Part shown: positions 37,535-48,115 of the stretch, piece after piece
Position numbering within the stretch: the first letter of the stretch is position 1
How the letters are laid out: the number at the start of each line of letters is the position of its first letter
Source of the DNA: Chroogloeocystis siderophila 5.2 s.c.1
GTDB lineage: Bacteria > Cyanobacteriota > Cyanobacteriia > Cyanobacteriales > Chroococcidiopsidaceae
NCBI RefSeq assembly: GCF_001904655.1
Contig: NZ_MRCC01000010.1
Location: forward strand, 1 to 64,000
DNA length: 64,000 bases
Reading direction: 5' to 3'
Program-made: the position numbers and the translations under genes
Notes under the pieces: generated by a model
The model's input: only the letters and a program-made list of their open reading frames with translations
What the model was told of the DNA's origin: nothing
The model's database searches: none

Positions 37535-40500
37535 TTAATTTATGGTTTTGCAAAGGTGGCGATCGCTCGCATTGACATTAGAATTTGTTGTTAAGTAATC
37601 ACTTAGCCAGTTGCAGCCTTGTGCAACTAATTGATTTAAATCGAGAGTCCACTGACGCACAGCGTTATCACTGCCAACCGCAACCAAATTCTTGCCATCG
37701 GCAGTAAATTTTACGCCCAAACTCTGTGCTTTTACTGAAAAAGATCCTAAAAGTTGACCGTGAATATTCCACAATTTAATTGTTGAGTCGTCACTGGCGG
37801 AAGCAACAAGCTTACCATCGGGGCTAAAGCTGACATCGTTAATCCAGCCACTGTGTCCTTGCAGCGTAGTGATTAATTTACCATCGAGACGCCACAGCTT
37901 AACCGTATTATCGACACTTGCAGACGCGAGAAGTTGACCATCAGCGCTGAAACTGACATCACTGACAGCATCGTTATGTCCTTGCAGTGTGTTAATTAAT
38001 TTACCATCAACGCTCCACAGTTTCACCGTAGCATCTTTGCTAGCAGAGGCAACAATTTGGCTGTTCGGGCTAAACGCGACATTATTGACCGCATCTTGAT
38101 GTCCTTGTAGCGATCGCACTTCGCTACCATCACGCCGCCACAATTTTACCGTTTTGTCATCACTTGCCGAAGCAAGCAAGTTACCATCAGGGCTAAAACT
38201 GACGCTATTAAGCCAATTCTTGTGTCCTGCAAAAGACTTCAAAACAACACCATCACGACTCCAAAGTTTGATGATGTGCTGCGCGTGGATAGTTTTGGCT
38301 TGGAGTTCAACAGAGTTTTCAGCAGTGGCGATGCTACCATCAGGACTAAAACTGACTTGGTGAAAAACATCGTCATTTTCTTTTAAAGTTTTTGCTGCGT
38401 TAGTATTGCGGTTCCACAGTGTCACGGTATTGTCACGGCAAACTAAAGCGATATCTTGTAGATTTGTACTGAAACTGACACTAATCGTCTGCGGACATTC
38501 TTGGGCGATGATAGGCTTTTGTTGTAAACTCCAGAGTCGTAGTGTGTTGTCTACTCCGGCGGAAACTAGCATCCCGCTAGGAGTAAAACGGACGTCATTG
38601 ACAGGGGCGCTGTGTCCTTTAAAGGTTTCTAGTTCTCGCTCGTCGTTCCACAGCTTTATAGTGAAATCATCGCTTGCTGACGCTAACAGCTTACCATCAG
38701 GGCTAAAACTGACAGAATTGACAGGGGCGCTGTGTCCTTTGAGTGATTTGATTAAATTGCCTTCTCGACTCCAAAGTGCAATTGTATGATCGCGGCTAGC
38801 AGTTGCAAGCATTCCATCAGGGCTAAAACTAACGCTAGTTACTCCGCCGTTGTGTCCTTGTAGCGTTTTAACTAAAGTGCCATTTATGTTCCAGAGTTTG
38901 ACGCCATCGTCACTCGCCGATGCTAAGATTTGACCATCACGGCTAAAACTGATGCTGTTGATTGAGCTAGTGTGTGCAGAAAGCGATCGCACGAGTGTTC
39001 CATCGGGATTCCACAATTTAATCGTTGCATCGCCGCTAGCGGAAGCAATTAGCTTACCGTCAGGACTAAAACTAGTGACTGTTGTACCCTGTTTTTGTAG
39101 CGTTTTAATTAAAGTACCATTTAGGTTCCAAAGTTTGATACCATCGTCACTCGCCGACACTAAAGTTTGACCATCAGCACTAAAACTGATGCTGTTGATT
39201 GGGTTCGTGTGTGCAGAAAGCGATCGCACGAGTGTTCCATCGGGATTCCACACTTTAATCGTTGCATCGTCGCTTGCGGAAGCGATAATTTTACCATTAG
39301 GGCTAAATGCGATCGCATTTACACTGTACGTGTGTCCGACAAAGCGGTTGCGTTCTTGCATTGCGGACAGGACTTGCTGTAATGTACTTGCAGTTTTGAC
39401 TTGCAGTTCGTACGGTACTGCTAACGTTTGCTGTACTTGCTGTGCTGCTTTTATGCTGATGCTTAAAGCTTCTAATTGCTGGTCAGCACTTAATAGTGCC
39501 GTAGATAAAGAGTTTAAACTTTCAATTTGGATATTTTGGCGTTGTACATACGCAATTCCTGCTAAGCCACAAGCTGTAAATCCGAGAACACTCATGACTC
39601 CTGCGGTAAGTTGGGCGCGTTTAAGTCGGCGTTTGGTTTGCAAGTGTTGTTGTTGTCGGGCTTTTAAACACGCAGCCATAAACTGTTGCGTTTCTGGCGA
39701 TAATTCATCCGCGCACTTGACGTAGATTTCTTTGGCTTCTGCGAGTCGCACGCCATGCAAGAGAAAATCAGAATGCTGTTGATTTTGCTTCCACAATGAT
39801 GCTGCTTGTTCGATTTGGCGTTGAACTTGTAAGCGAGTACGGTTTTCTTCCAGCCACCAGCGTAAAGTTGACCAATGGCGAATTAAAACTTCGTGCGCGA
39901 TTTCAATCGTAACTTCTTGTTTCAGTGTTGCTAAGGAAACTTCTGATGATGCACTTCGGCTTTGTCCGACAGGATATTCATCGCAGTTCACGACGATCAG
40001 CTTAGCCGCAGTTAACGCTTGCAAGGTTCTGTCTACAAGCGGTGCGGGATATTTCGCCACTGTCATTTCTGACTTATTCACGCGCCGTCGCGTGTCTTCT
40101 GTACCGTCTCCTAATTGCGTTAAAGTTAGAAAAATCCATTGGACGCAGGCTTGGGCTTCGGGTTCGAGGCTGTCGTAAACGGCTTGGGCTTTTTTTTCTA
40201 GGACGCCTTTGAGTCCGCCAATCTGCTGTTGATACGATTGTAAGGTTAAAACTCCACCTTGGCGATACAACCACAGTTGCTCTAAAACAAATTCGAGTAG
40301 CGGTAAATCTCCAGCGGAGTGCGGTAAATCTTGCAGGAGAACTTGGACTAATTCAGGTTCGACGTGCAATCCAACTTGCTGGGCTGGTTGTACAATCACC
40401 TGACGATAATCGTCGCACGTCAAGCACGGTGGAACTAACACACTCGATTGTTGCAACACAGGTGCAAGCGACGGCGCTTCTAGACACGCGCCTATAAAGT

Positions 40501-42610
40501 CAGCACGGAGCGTAATCACAAGCTTAAACCGATCCGCAGCATAATTGACAGCACCAAGAAGAATATCTAAAAATTGTTGGCGATCGCCGCTTGCACTTAA
40601 TGTAAAAAGTTCTTCAAATTGGTCTACAACAAGGACAACCATCGGTTCTGGACGAGTGCGTAACCAGCGAACAAAGCCTTCAATTCCTAGGTGTAATAAC
40701 CCCTCCAGTTGCAGTGCTTGATAAGCTTTTTCTTTTTCGGTTCCTGCTTCTACAAGGCGCTGTACTAATGCTGTCATTGGTTTTGCCCCAGGGCGAAGAC
40801 TTCCTATCCACCAAGATTCGCTTCCTGGTAATTGTTTACCTTGTCGCAACTGTGTGATTAAGCCAGCTTGCACAACCGAAGATTTACCACTTCCTGAAGC
40901 CCCAACGACAGCTAAAAAAGCACGTTGACTCAGTTCATTAATGAGTTTTTGTGTAAGTGCTTCGCGTCCATAGAAATACAGGGCGTCGGCTTCGCCAAAG
41001 GCTTTTAATCCCATGTATGGGCAAAGTCCTAAATCAAAGTCGTCGCTATCTCCACCACGCGAAACAATAACTCGGTTGGGCAAAACTTCGATGACACCTT
41101 GGACACCTGATAGCCAGACATGAAGTGAGTCTGTTCCTGCAAGTTCTACCTGAAGTTGCGCAATCCACGCGGCGACGGGTAATCCGGTTTGGGGATCGGC
41201 TGTCGTTAGGGTTTTTAAAAGTGCTTGGGTAAATTGTTCGGGTACGTCGAGGGGAGATGCTGCTGCGATTAAGCATTGTCCGTGTTGGAAACCTAGTTGC
41301 AAATCTTCTACCCAATCTGCAAGCGAAGTAGCTCCTGGGCAATCTAGCACGATAATTTGTTGTGCAATATCCGATCGCCGTAGTTCTTGACGTAACCAAG
41401 ACCGCGAAAGTCGCACGCCATCACCTAACACAAGCCAAGAGTCGCCTTCGGTGGTTTCTTCGATGCGTCCGCGCAAGTATAAAAATGCGGTGGTAATATT
41501 GGGTGATGAAGATTGTAGATGCGGCGATCGCAAGTATTCTTGAATTGCTTCGCGTACCTGTGACAATTCTTTTCCTGGTCGTGGTAAATACTCTAGTTCA
41601 AATTGTCCGGCTTGGCGTAATACTTTACTAAGTTCTACCGTTGCTTGATAGTTTGATAATCCGTTAATCACTAACGCCTGTCGCGGATGCGTTGCACCGG
41701 TATTTGCACAACTCAATCCTAAAACAAGTTCTCCTATTCCTTCAACAATCCGTTTTGGTGTTTGGATAGGATATTCTGAATGAAGATTAGTTTCGCCACG
41801 GCTACGCTTTTGCTGATTAATTAACCGGAGTTGTTGATTCGTTTTATCGACATACTGCAACGTGCGGTGATAAACATATTTATACAGTCCATCAACTTCA
41901 ATCACGCCTTGCGCATCGGCGGCTTCTCCACGCAAGCCACGAATCAGAAAATAAGTAAAGACTCCGTGTCCTAATTCGGGAAATTCCCACGATTGTTGAC
42001 CTTGATCACACGAAAGTAACGCATAAAATCCTTTACTTTGTGTCGCGCGTTGTCGTAGTAATTCAACAAGTTGTGAAGTCGGATTTTGCAATAAAGTTGT
42101 ATTATCTCCTCTTGCTCCAATTAATGTCATTCCGCCACTGTGACACGCATCGAGCCATATAAGTTGTTGTGTCGCTGCACATTCTCCTAACATTCCCAAT
42201 AGTTCAGGCATTCTCCAACCTGTGTTAAGCAAATCATCTTTTCGGGTATCTGCTAAACATAAAACTGCTTGCTGAGTTTCTGGTTCAAGAAAACCATGTC
42301 CTGAAAAGTAAAACAGCACTGTGTCTTGCGTGCGGGCAGCAGAAATAATATATTTCAAACTACTTTGGACTGTGGATAATTCTGGTGTTAAAGCCGCAAA
42401 ATCGTGATGAACGATAACTTCTTTATCAGGAAATTTTTGTGTTGCAACTGCTAGCGCCTCAGTTAATCCTTGACAATCTACTGCGGAATAGCGCAGCGTA
42501 GGGATACTAAAATCGCTGTATTTGTTGATACCGACTAACAGAACCCAGAGCTTTGCTTTGCCGCTTTCTAGGTGTATTGAGCGACTTGTACCCACACTAA
42601 CTGGAGACAT
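37535..42610 (-). CDS. Caspase-like peptidase fused to NTPase (STAND-like) and two WD40 propellers
   Basis: A 1691-residue protein. The N-terminal C14 caspase-like domain (about 15-260) has the His in FYFSGHGF (near 105) and the Cys in WLDACHSGG (near 157), so the dyad is intact. A STAND-type P-loop NTPase follows with GASGSGKSS (near 572) and VVLVVDQFEELF. A single hydrophobic helix lies near residue 1007. The C-terminal third is 14 WD40 repeats, enough for two seven-bladed propellers. Such proteins are typical of multicellular or complex cyanobacteria and resemble sensors that trigger proteolysis on ligand binding; cell death or defence is inferred. Confidence 0.94.
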   Translation of the reverse strand: MSPVSVGTSRSIHLESGKAKLWVLLVGINKYSDFSIPTLRYSAVDCQGLTEALAVATQKFPDKEVIVHHDFAALTPELSTVQSSLKYIISAARTQDTVLFYFSGHGFLEPETQQAVLCLADTRKDDLLNTGWRMPELLGMLGECAATQQLIWLDACHSGGMTLIGARGDNTTLLQNPTSQLVELLRQRATQSKGFYALLSCDQGQQSWEFPELGHGVFTYFLIRGLRGEAADAQGVIEVDGLYKYVYHRTLQYVDKTNQQLRLINQQKRSRGETNLHSEYPIQTPKRIVEGIGELVLGLSCANTGATHPRQALVINGLSNYQATVELSKVLRQAGQFELEYLPRPGKELSQVREAIQEYLRSPHLQSSSPNITTAFLYLRGRIEETTEGDSWLVLGDGVRLSRSWLRQELRRSDIAQQIIVLDCPGATSLADWVEDLQLGFQHGQCLIAAASPLDVPEQFTQALLKTLTTADPQTGLPVAAWIAQLQVELAGTDSLHVWLSGVQGVIEVLPNRVIVSRGGDSDDFDLGLCPYMGLKAFGEADALYFYGREALTQKLINELSQRAFLAVVGASGSGKSSVVQAGLITQLRQGKQLPGSESWWIGSLRPGAKPMTALVQRLVEAGTEKEKAYQALQLEGLLHLGIEGFVRWLRTRPEPMVVLVVDQFEELFTLSASGDRQQFLDILLGAVNYAADRFKLVITLRADFIGACLEAPSLAPVLQQSSVLVPPCLTCDDYRQVIVQPAQQVGLHVEPELVQVLLQDLPHSAGDLPLLEFVLEQLWLYRQGGVLTLQSYQQQIGGLKGVLEKKAQAVYDSLEPEAQACVQWIFLTLTQLGDGTEDTRRRVNKSEMTVAKYPAPLVDRTLQALTAAKLIVVNCDEYPVGQSRSASSEVSLATLKQEVTIEIAHEVLIRHWSTLRWWLEENRTRLQVQRQIEQAASLWKQNQQHSDFLLHGVRLAEAKEIYVKCADELSPETQQFMAACLKARQQQHLQTKRRLKRAQLTAGVMSVLGFTACGLAGIAYVQRQNIQIESLNSLSTALLSADQQLEALSISIKAAQQVQQTLAVPYELQVKTASTLQQVLSAMQERNRFVGHTYSVNAIAFSPNGKIIASASDDATIKVWNPDGTLVRSLSAHTNPINSISFSADGQTLVSASDDGIKLWNLNGTLIKTLQKQGTTVTSFSPDGKLIASASGDATIKLWNPDGTLVRSLSAHTSSINSISFSRDGQILASASDDGVKLWNINGTLVKTLQGHNGGVTSVSFSPDGMLATASRDHTIALWSREGNLIKSLKGHSAPVNSVSFSPDGKLLASASDDFTIKLWNDERELETFKGHSAPVNDVRFTPSGMLVSAGVDNTLRLWSLQQKPIIAQECPQTISVSFSTNLQDIALVCRDNTVTLWNRNTNAAKTLKENDDVFHQVSFSPDGSIATAENSVELQAKTIHAQHIIKLWSRDGVVLKSFAGHKNWLNSVSFSPDGNLLASASDDKTVKLWRRDGSEVRSLQGHQDAVNNVAFSPNSQIVASASKDATVKLWSVDGKLINTLQGHNDAVSDVSFSADGQLLASASVDNTVKLWRLDGKLITTLQGHSGWINDVSFSPDGKLVASASDDSTIKLWNIHGQLLGSFSVKAQSLGVKFTADGKNLVAVGSDNAVRQWTLDLNQLVAQGCNWLSDYLTTNSNVNASDRHLCKTIN

Positions 42611-42900
42611 GGCTGTAATACCGTTTCATTTTAAAGTTGATACATATGGGCAGCAGAGGTGCTCGCGGTGCAGAGGAGAACTTATTTGTAGCTTTTATTG
42701 AGTAAAATGGTCTAACGTAAAGGCAATAGCAAGTTACAGGAATTGATTTGCAGTAAATTAATTAGGGATATCTTTTATATACCGTTGAATTCTTAGTATT
42801 TACTGAAAATTTTCTTTAAGAATTATGTCAGTTTGTTTGCTAGAAAGAAACTATATCAAAACTTCATAAAAGATAGATTTTTTCAGTTAATTTTTGCTGG

Positions 42901-43074
42901 TTAATAATTCATACATTGGCAAATTGAAACTGAGTTAGTAAATGTAACGAACTCTTGACCAGAAATGAATTCGCTGTAGTCAGCTAAGTTATCGAGTCCG
43001 ACAAGATTGAGGAGAATTTCAGTACCTAGCCAAAACGTTGTTTTGAGTAACATTTTTTTCCAGTTAATTGCCAT
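42901..43074 (-). CDS. Small hydrophobic protein of unknown function
   Basis: A 57-residue protein starting MAINWKKMLLKTTFWLG, with a hydrophobic stretch followed by EILLNLVGLDNLADYSEF. This looks like a family of small cyanobacterial proteins with the LLNxxGxDxLADYSEF pattern, which I recognise only loosely. The frame is open 19 codons further upstream to 43131, but the internal ATG at 43074 is preferred as it starts the conserved part. Confidence 0.6.
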   Translation of the reverse strand: MAINWKKMLLKTTFWLGTEILLNLVGLDNLADYSEFISGQEFVTFTNSVSICQCMNY

Positions 43075-43149
43075 CACTGCACCACCTTGCAAACTGAAAC
43101 AATCCCTGCGTTGGAGGTTGTATTGAACCAATAGGGTTGCTTTGGGTGG

Positions 43150-43195
43150 TTTATGCAGCTAAGTGAGCGAAGTCCACCTTCGTGGACTAATGAGT
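43150..43195 (-). repeat. Dispersed palindromic repeat, copy 1
   Basis: AGTCCAC and GTGGACT at 43171-43188 form a seven-base-pair hairpin around CTTC. On the minus strand the surrounding sequence reads TTAGTCCACGAAGGTGGACTTCG followed by CTCACTTAGCTGC (split here). It matches copies near 51.3 and 57.1 kb. Confidence 0.65.
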
Positions 43196-43260
43196 CTCTT
43201 TAGCTATGGTTTCAACCTTTCGTGGAACTAATATTTATTTAGTAATACTTAGCAACAGTC

Positions 43261-45801
43261 TTATTGGCAAGATATAACGTTTTGTCCAGGATTTATAGTA
43301 GTTGTAGGTGTTGCAGCGATTAACATAATTTCACCTTTGTTGTTAGTTGCCCAGTTTGTTGCTTCTACAAGAGGAGTTGAGGTGTTGCGGGATGTGGGTG
43401 CAATCGCTTCTGTAATACCTGTTGTAGCATCAGAAAAACGCCAATCTTGCCACACATCATCACTATTGAGAACTTCTCCAGGATTTGGCGGTAAACCACC
43501 GCGCCCCGTCACGACCAATTGACTTTCATTCGCCACATTTTCAGCCGCACAACCTTGTGCAATCAGTCCTGAAACATCAACTAAATTTTGTGGTAACACA
43601 ACTGCACCACGACTCGGATCGACATCTGGGGTATTAATAACAACTTCACCGCTTAATTCTGGGTTGGTTTGGGAAATTGCCGTGATATCACTACTAGAAA
43701 GTTGAACAGGGTCTAGCTGTACTGGATCGCTGGTTCCTAACAAAGTTTGTAAATCTTCTAAGCTGCGTACTATTAAGCCAAAGATATTTTGTGCATCGAT
43801 TGTGACTTTTCCTCCTTGTCCGAGAAACGCATTCGCTTTGATGTCATTATTTTCATTGGGTGCAGCAATGATAAATCGGGCATTGTTGATAGATATATCG
43901 CCACCATTTCCTCCAGCGCCTTCAATCCCTGCTGTTGTAGAAATTTCACTACTGCGACGTAAAAACAAATCTTGCACGTTTAGATTAATATTTCCACCTT
44001 CGCCTGAAGCAGTATTCGCGACAATTTCTCCATTATCTAAACGGATAGTTTGAGCATCTACTTGCAAAGTTCCTGCACCTTGAGCCTCTGGTGTTTCGTT
44101 GACACTACTCACCGCCACGATCGCGCCATCCCGAACAATTAATTCATCGGTTTGAATCTTTAAGTTTCCTCCGCGACCAGTCGCATCAAAAATCGCTGGT
44201 AAGCCAGTTCCTGGTAGTCCTCCAGAATTTGCAAACAAACCCGATTTTAAGTTTTCACCCTCAACATTAACAGTGCCAGCGACTTCGATAGATTGTGCTT
44301 CTTGGATAGTTAAATTTCCGGCGTCTCCACTACCAAATGTTGTCGTTTGCACAACTGCACCATCGCGAATGCTTAAGCGGTCTGTCGTAACTTCTAAATT
44401 TCCTCCATTGCCACTAGAACCTTCTTCAGCGCTAGCAAATAAGCCGCTAGGGAAAGGTAAACCCGCATCACTTATTGGTTCACCTTCTGGTGTACGTGCA
44501 ATGCCAACTACTTCAATTTCTGAAGCTCGAACAGTTACATTTCCTGTATTTCCTGCACCAACAGTAACCGAGCCTATCTGTGCGCCGTCTTGGATAATCA
44601 GCCTATTTGTAGTTAGCGATAAGTTTCCTGCTGCTCCTGTAGCATTGTTATCAGACCGAGTTAATAAACCACTAGGAATATATTCAAAATCACCATTTTC
44701 TTGTGGAATTTGAAACCCACCAACTACTTTTACAGATTCAGATGCAGTTATGTTTAACTCCCCTCCGTGCCCTTCACCAAGAGTTTCAGCTAGTACTTGT
44801 CCATTTATAATAAGCAGTTTGCCGGTTGCAATAGTTACGTTTGCACCGATACCGTTATCCGTCCTAGTACCTATTAATGAGGAGTTTATGGTCAAGTCCG
44901 AAGCATGAATAAAGATTTCTCCTCCGTGTTGACTTTCAACCGCTGCAATTATAAAAGAGCCATCAGCGATCGCCACTTGCTTGCCTTGTATTTGGATGTT
45001 GCCACTAGCTTCCCCACTGACATCTACAATAGACCCTTGAGATAGCTCGACATTTTGAAAATTTTGTACTTGTGTATATCCTAAAGACCAACCGCTGTTT
45101 GTCGGATTCAAGCTGACGAAACTAGAACTAGCAACACTACCTAACTCAATACGTCCCGCTGGTGCAATCATAAATCCACCTTCTAGCACTACATCACCGC
45201 CTACGAGTGCTAAAGTTTTACTAGGTAGTATTTGTAAACCTATTTGTGATTGATTCAAGAGCCTTCCAGGATTGACTCCAAACTGCAATCCTACAGGAAC
45301 ACTCATACTTAGTAATGGTTCGATTTGACCAAGGTCAGTACTAAACTGAGTATTGTCAGCAAAGTGAAGACTACTCGCTGTACTTACAATAAAAGACCCA
45401 CCAATATTGAGTGAAGCATTAGAACCAAAAGTAATTCCCTTCGGATTAAGTAGAAAGAAATTAGCAGAACTGACCGCACCGTTTGGTTGCAGTACTTCAA
45501 TCAATCCATCAATATTGGAAGGCGCACCTGTAACGCGAGTAATGACATTTTCGATTTCTGGTGCAACATCTTGAAATGAAGCTATGCCATTTGTAGGAAC
45601 TGAAAACTCGCTAAAGCTGTGATACAAGTTGGAGCCAGTTTGAGTGCCACCTGTAATGATGCTATTAGCGTCTTCTGTAGTAACGGTCGAAGAATTTCGT
45701 AAGGTCTGATCTCCTGTAATTTGTGCTTGCAGCGGACTAGATACAGCTAAAAATAACAAAAAACTGGCAGGATACGAAAAAGACTGGCAACGCAGTTTCA
45801 T
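43261..45801 (-). CDS. Filamentous-haemagglutinin-type (TPS) secreted exoprotein
   Basis: A protein of about 846 residues starting at ATG 45801, where MKLRCQSFSYPASFLLFLAV begins a signal peptide ending in LQAQ. The next 200 residues are a TPS domain (SIITGGTQTGSNLYHSFSEF, FFLLNPKGITFGSNASLNIGGSF in parts). The rest is repetitive beta-helix of the GxGGNLxxxTxxLxIxDGA type. It should be secreted through an outer-membrane TpsB partner and form a long fibre; no TpsB gene is in the window. A further 27 codons upstream to 45882 are open but not like a start. Confidence 0.93.
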   Translation of the reverse strand: MKLRCQSFSYPASFLLFLAVSSPLQAQITGDQTLRNSSTVTTEDANSIITGGTQTGSNLYHSFSEFSVPTNGIASFQDVAPEIENVITRVTGAPSNIDGLIEVLQPNGAVSSANFFLLNPKGITFGSNASLNIGGSFIVSTASSLHFADNTQFSTDLGQIEPLLSMSVPVGLQFGVNPGRLLNQSQIGLQILPSKTLALVGGDVVLEGGFMIAPAGRIELGSVASSSFVSLNPTNSGWSLGYTQVQNFQNVELSQGSIVDVSGEASGNIQIQGKQVAIADGSFIIAAVESQHGGEIFIHASDLTINSSLIGTRTDNGIGANVTIATGKLLIINGQVLAETLGEGHGGELNITASESVKVVGGFQIPQENGDFEYIPSGLLTRSDNNATGAAGNLSLTTNRLIIQDGAQIGSVTVGAGNTGNVTVRASEIEVVGIARTPEGEPISDAGLPFPSGLFASAEEGSSGNGGNLEVTTDRLSIRDGAVVQTTTFGSGDAGNLTIQEAQSIEVAGTVNVEGENLKSGLFANSGGLPGTGLPAIFDATGRGGNLKIQTDELIVRDGAIVAVSSVNETPEAQGAGTLQVDAQTIRLDNGEIVANTASGEGGNINLNVQDLFLRRSSEISTTAGIEGAGGNGGDISINNARFIIAAPNENNDIKANAFLGQGGKVTIDAQNIFGLIVRSLEDLQTLLGTSDPVQLDPVQLSSSDITAISQTNPELSGEVVINTPDVDPSRGAVVLPQNLVDVSGLIAQGCAAENVANESQLVVTGRGGLPPNPGEVLNSDDVWQDWRFSDATTGITEAIAPTSRNTSTPLVEATNWATNNKGEIMLIAATPTTTINPGQNVISCQ

Positions 45802-46018
45802 ATTTAAATTTAGGAAAATAAAGTAAATAGTATTATTTTTATAAGCAACAACTCTAGCATTTTGGTGTAAAGATTTTTTCAAAGTAAGAGCAATATTTAA
45901 ATTAATTGCTTTTATAATATAAACTCCACGTATCTAATCGCTACTTGAGTAAATACAGGCAACTCTTATTTAGGATTGCCTTAGCTTTATCAAAAGCTTA
46001 TGTGACCAGTACTATCTA

Positions 46019-47449
46019 CTAGACAATAGTAATGTCTAGACTAGGAACAAAATTTAAATCCAACTGTAGCGAGGCAAACTGGGTGCCATTGTAAGATAGA
46101 GCACCCGTTGAACTACTGAAGAAGAAATTGTCGTACTGATTTGATCCTTGTGTGATTCCAAAACCACTTGCAGAGACTTCAATCTTATCGCCTTCTAGAT
46201 AATTGAAATCTTGAATCGTATCAACTCCTTCAAAAATATTTTTAAAAACAAAGGTATCTGCACCGAGACCACCGACAAGCGTATCGTTACTCTCTCCACC
46301 TTCTAAGCGATCGCTTCCATCACCGCCATTCAGGTAGTCATTACCACTGTAACCGTTAAGGAAGTCATTACCACCGTACCCATAAATGTAGTTACTGCCT
46401 CCATTGCCTTCAATCTTATTAGACATGTCATTGCCATAACCATCAAGATCGGCGTACTGATTTGTAGCCTCGTTATATCCTGTCAATTCTAGGTGATCTA
46501 CGTAGATTCCTAATGCATAGCTGATAGAAGAAATAACCGTATCTACACCACTTTTTTGGTATTCAATAACAATATCGTTAATGCTATCTACGATATAAGT
46601 GTCATTGCCAGCACCACCATCCATCTGATCATTGCCAGTACCACCGTCTAGGTAATCGTTACCTAAACCACCTATTAAGAGATCGTTACCTTGCTCTCCT
46701 GCAAGCCAATCATTACCATCGCCTCCTACTAGGGTATCTTTCCCTGTTCCACCAACTAGAGTGTCTTTACCTACTCCCCCATTAAGAGAGTCGTTATTAT
46801 CTAAGCCGTATAGTAAGTCGTTACCATTATCACCATTTAGTTTGTCGTTACCAGACCCACCATAAAGTTGATCGTTACCCAAGCCACCGTATAGCGTATC
46901 TGCACCAGCTTCACCATACAGTGTGTCATTACCACCTTTGCCATAGACAGTATCATTGCCTTTTTTAGCGTAGATCAAGTTTTTAGCGTCAGTACCATTT
47001 AAGATGTTACGAGCATCAGTGCCACTAATTGGTGCAGGTCCTTTGTTGTCCTCAATAACAATGATTGCTGTTTTAATACTACTATTAGCTTCTAGGTTAA
47101 TTTTTGTTTGATAACTTCCACCGACAGGTATAGACTTTCCCTTAAATTGATTTTCTTTAAACGTATAAGTTTCTGATGTAAATCCTACATCTCCACCTTG
47201 AATTTGAAGTATTATAGTGTCAGTACTATCCGGCGGAACATACTCATCAAGATTGTTTCCTGGATTATTGTAAATTATAATAGGTATACCTGAGTTCACA
47301 TAGTTTGTTATGTCAAAAACTGGTTCATCAACTCCAACTTGATCTTCTAGAGATTGAATGGGAATTCTGTAATCGTAGTGTTCATTAGAAAATTCACTAC
47401 CTGAACGTATACCGCCACCCCACCAACTAGATAGTTTTGTATAAACCAT
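46019..47449 (-). CDS. Secreted RTX calcium-binding repeat protein
   Basis: A 476-residue acidic protein. Residues about 150-290 and 345-395 are nonapeptide RTX repeats of GGxGNDxLxG type that fold on calcium binding. The end shows [21 protein letters not shown], the usual C-terminal region used as type I secretion signal. The first 145 residues show no family I know. A cell-surface or extracellular role is likely. No type I exporter is present nearby. The gene is alone with a long AT-rich upstream spacer. Confidence 0.92.
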   Translation of the reverse strand: MVYTKLSSWWGGGIRSGSEFSNEHYDYRIPIQSLEDQVGVDEPVFDITNYVNSGIPIIIYNNPGNNLDEYVPPDSTDTIILQIQGGDVGFTSETYTFKENQFKGKSIPVGGSYQTKINLEANSSIKTAIIVIEDNKGPAPISGTDARNILNGTDAKNLIYAKKGNDTVYGKGGNDTLYGEAGADTLYGGLGNDQLYGGSGNDKLNGDNGNDLLYGLDNNDSLNGGVGKDTLVGGTGKDTLVGGDGNDWLAGEQGNDLLIGGLGNDYLDGGTGNDQMDGGAGNDTYIVDSINDIVIEYQKSGVDTVISSISYALGIYVDHLELTGYNEATNQYADLDGYGNDMSNKIEGNGGSNYIYGYGGNDFLNGYSGNDYLNGGDGSDRLEGGESNDTLVGGLGADTFVFKNIFEGVDTIQDFNYLEGDKIEVSASGFGITQGSNQYDNFFFSSSTGALSYNGTQFASLQLDLNFVPSLDITIV

Positions 47450-48115
47450 AATTGTCTCTCCTAATACATTATCCTGAAAATTTAGCTTTTTAGAGTTTAA
47501 ACGACTCGCATAGATTAGAAATTATCAAACAATATATAAAGCTTACAATATACAAGTATTATCAATACTTACCTTTTATTCTTAAAATGCAACGACACAA
47601 TATCTAAATTAGTAAAACTAATAAGAATTTGTACAATTTTACTAAATTGAGCCAATCAATCTTTAAAAAAAATAAAACGTTACACTACTACTCTTTTTGC
47701 AAGCATCTCAGCTTACTAGTATTTTAATTTTTGCTTGTAATTTTAAAGACAGTAAATACATATCAATTTATCTAATAGGTAATTAAACCACACCTTGCAA
47801 AAATTAGCAGCTAGAAAAAGTTAGAAAAATTTAGTAACTAGGACAGATGACTTGTTAATAAAATATAAAAACCAGGGAGTATATATGAAATGAACATTTT
47901 TCAATAATTCCGAATCTTTTCTATTTTGGCATGAATTGTTGTAAAGTATTTGTAATAAACTGACACATTTTTACTGAAACAGAAAATACTCCACTTTGTA
48001 GCACTTTAAATTATGACTCAACGTCATCTATTGTAGTTTTATATGATGCATCACTCTCTTTGAGAATAATATCGAGCAACTCTATCACTTTGCAGTAGTA
48101 CGCAACCACCAAAAC
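47450..48115. other. AT-rich spacer upstream of the RTX gene
   Basis: 666 bases of AT-rich sequence, with no plausible gene on either strand. It probably holds the RTX promoter on the minus strand, but I cannot point to boxes. Confidence 0.4.

Noticed and set aside
37600-39400. Regular DNA repeats of about 120 bases that could suggest a CRISPR or satellite array
   Set aside because: The period equals one WD40 repeat and the frame is open throughout; the repeats are protein-coding. No CRISPR array (short identical repeats with unique spacers) or cas gene was seen in the window.
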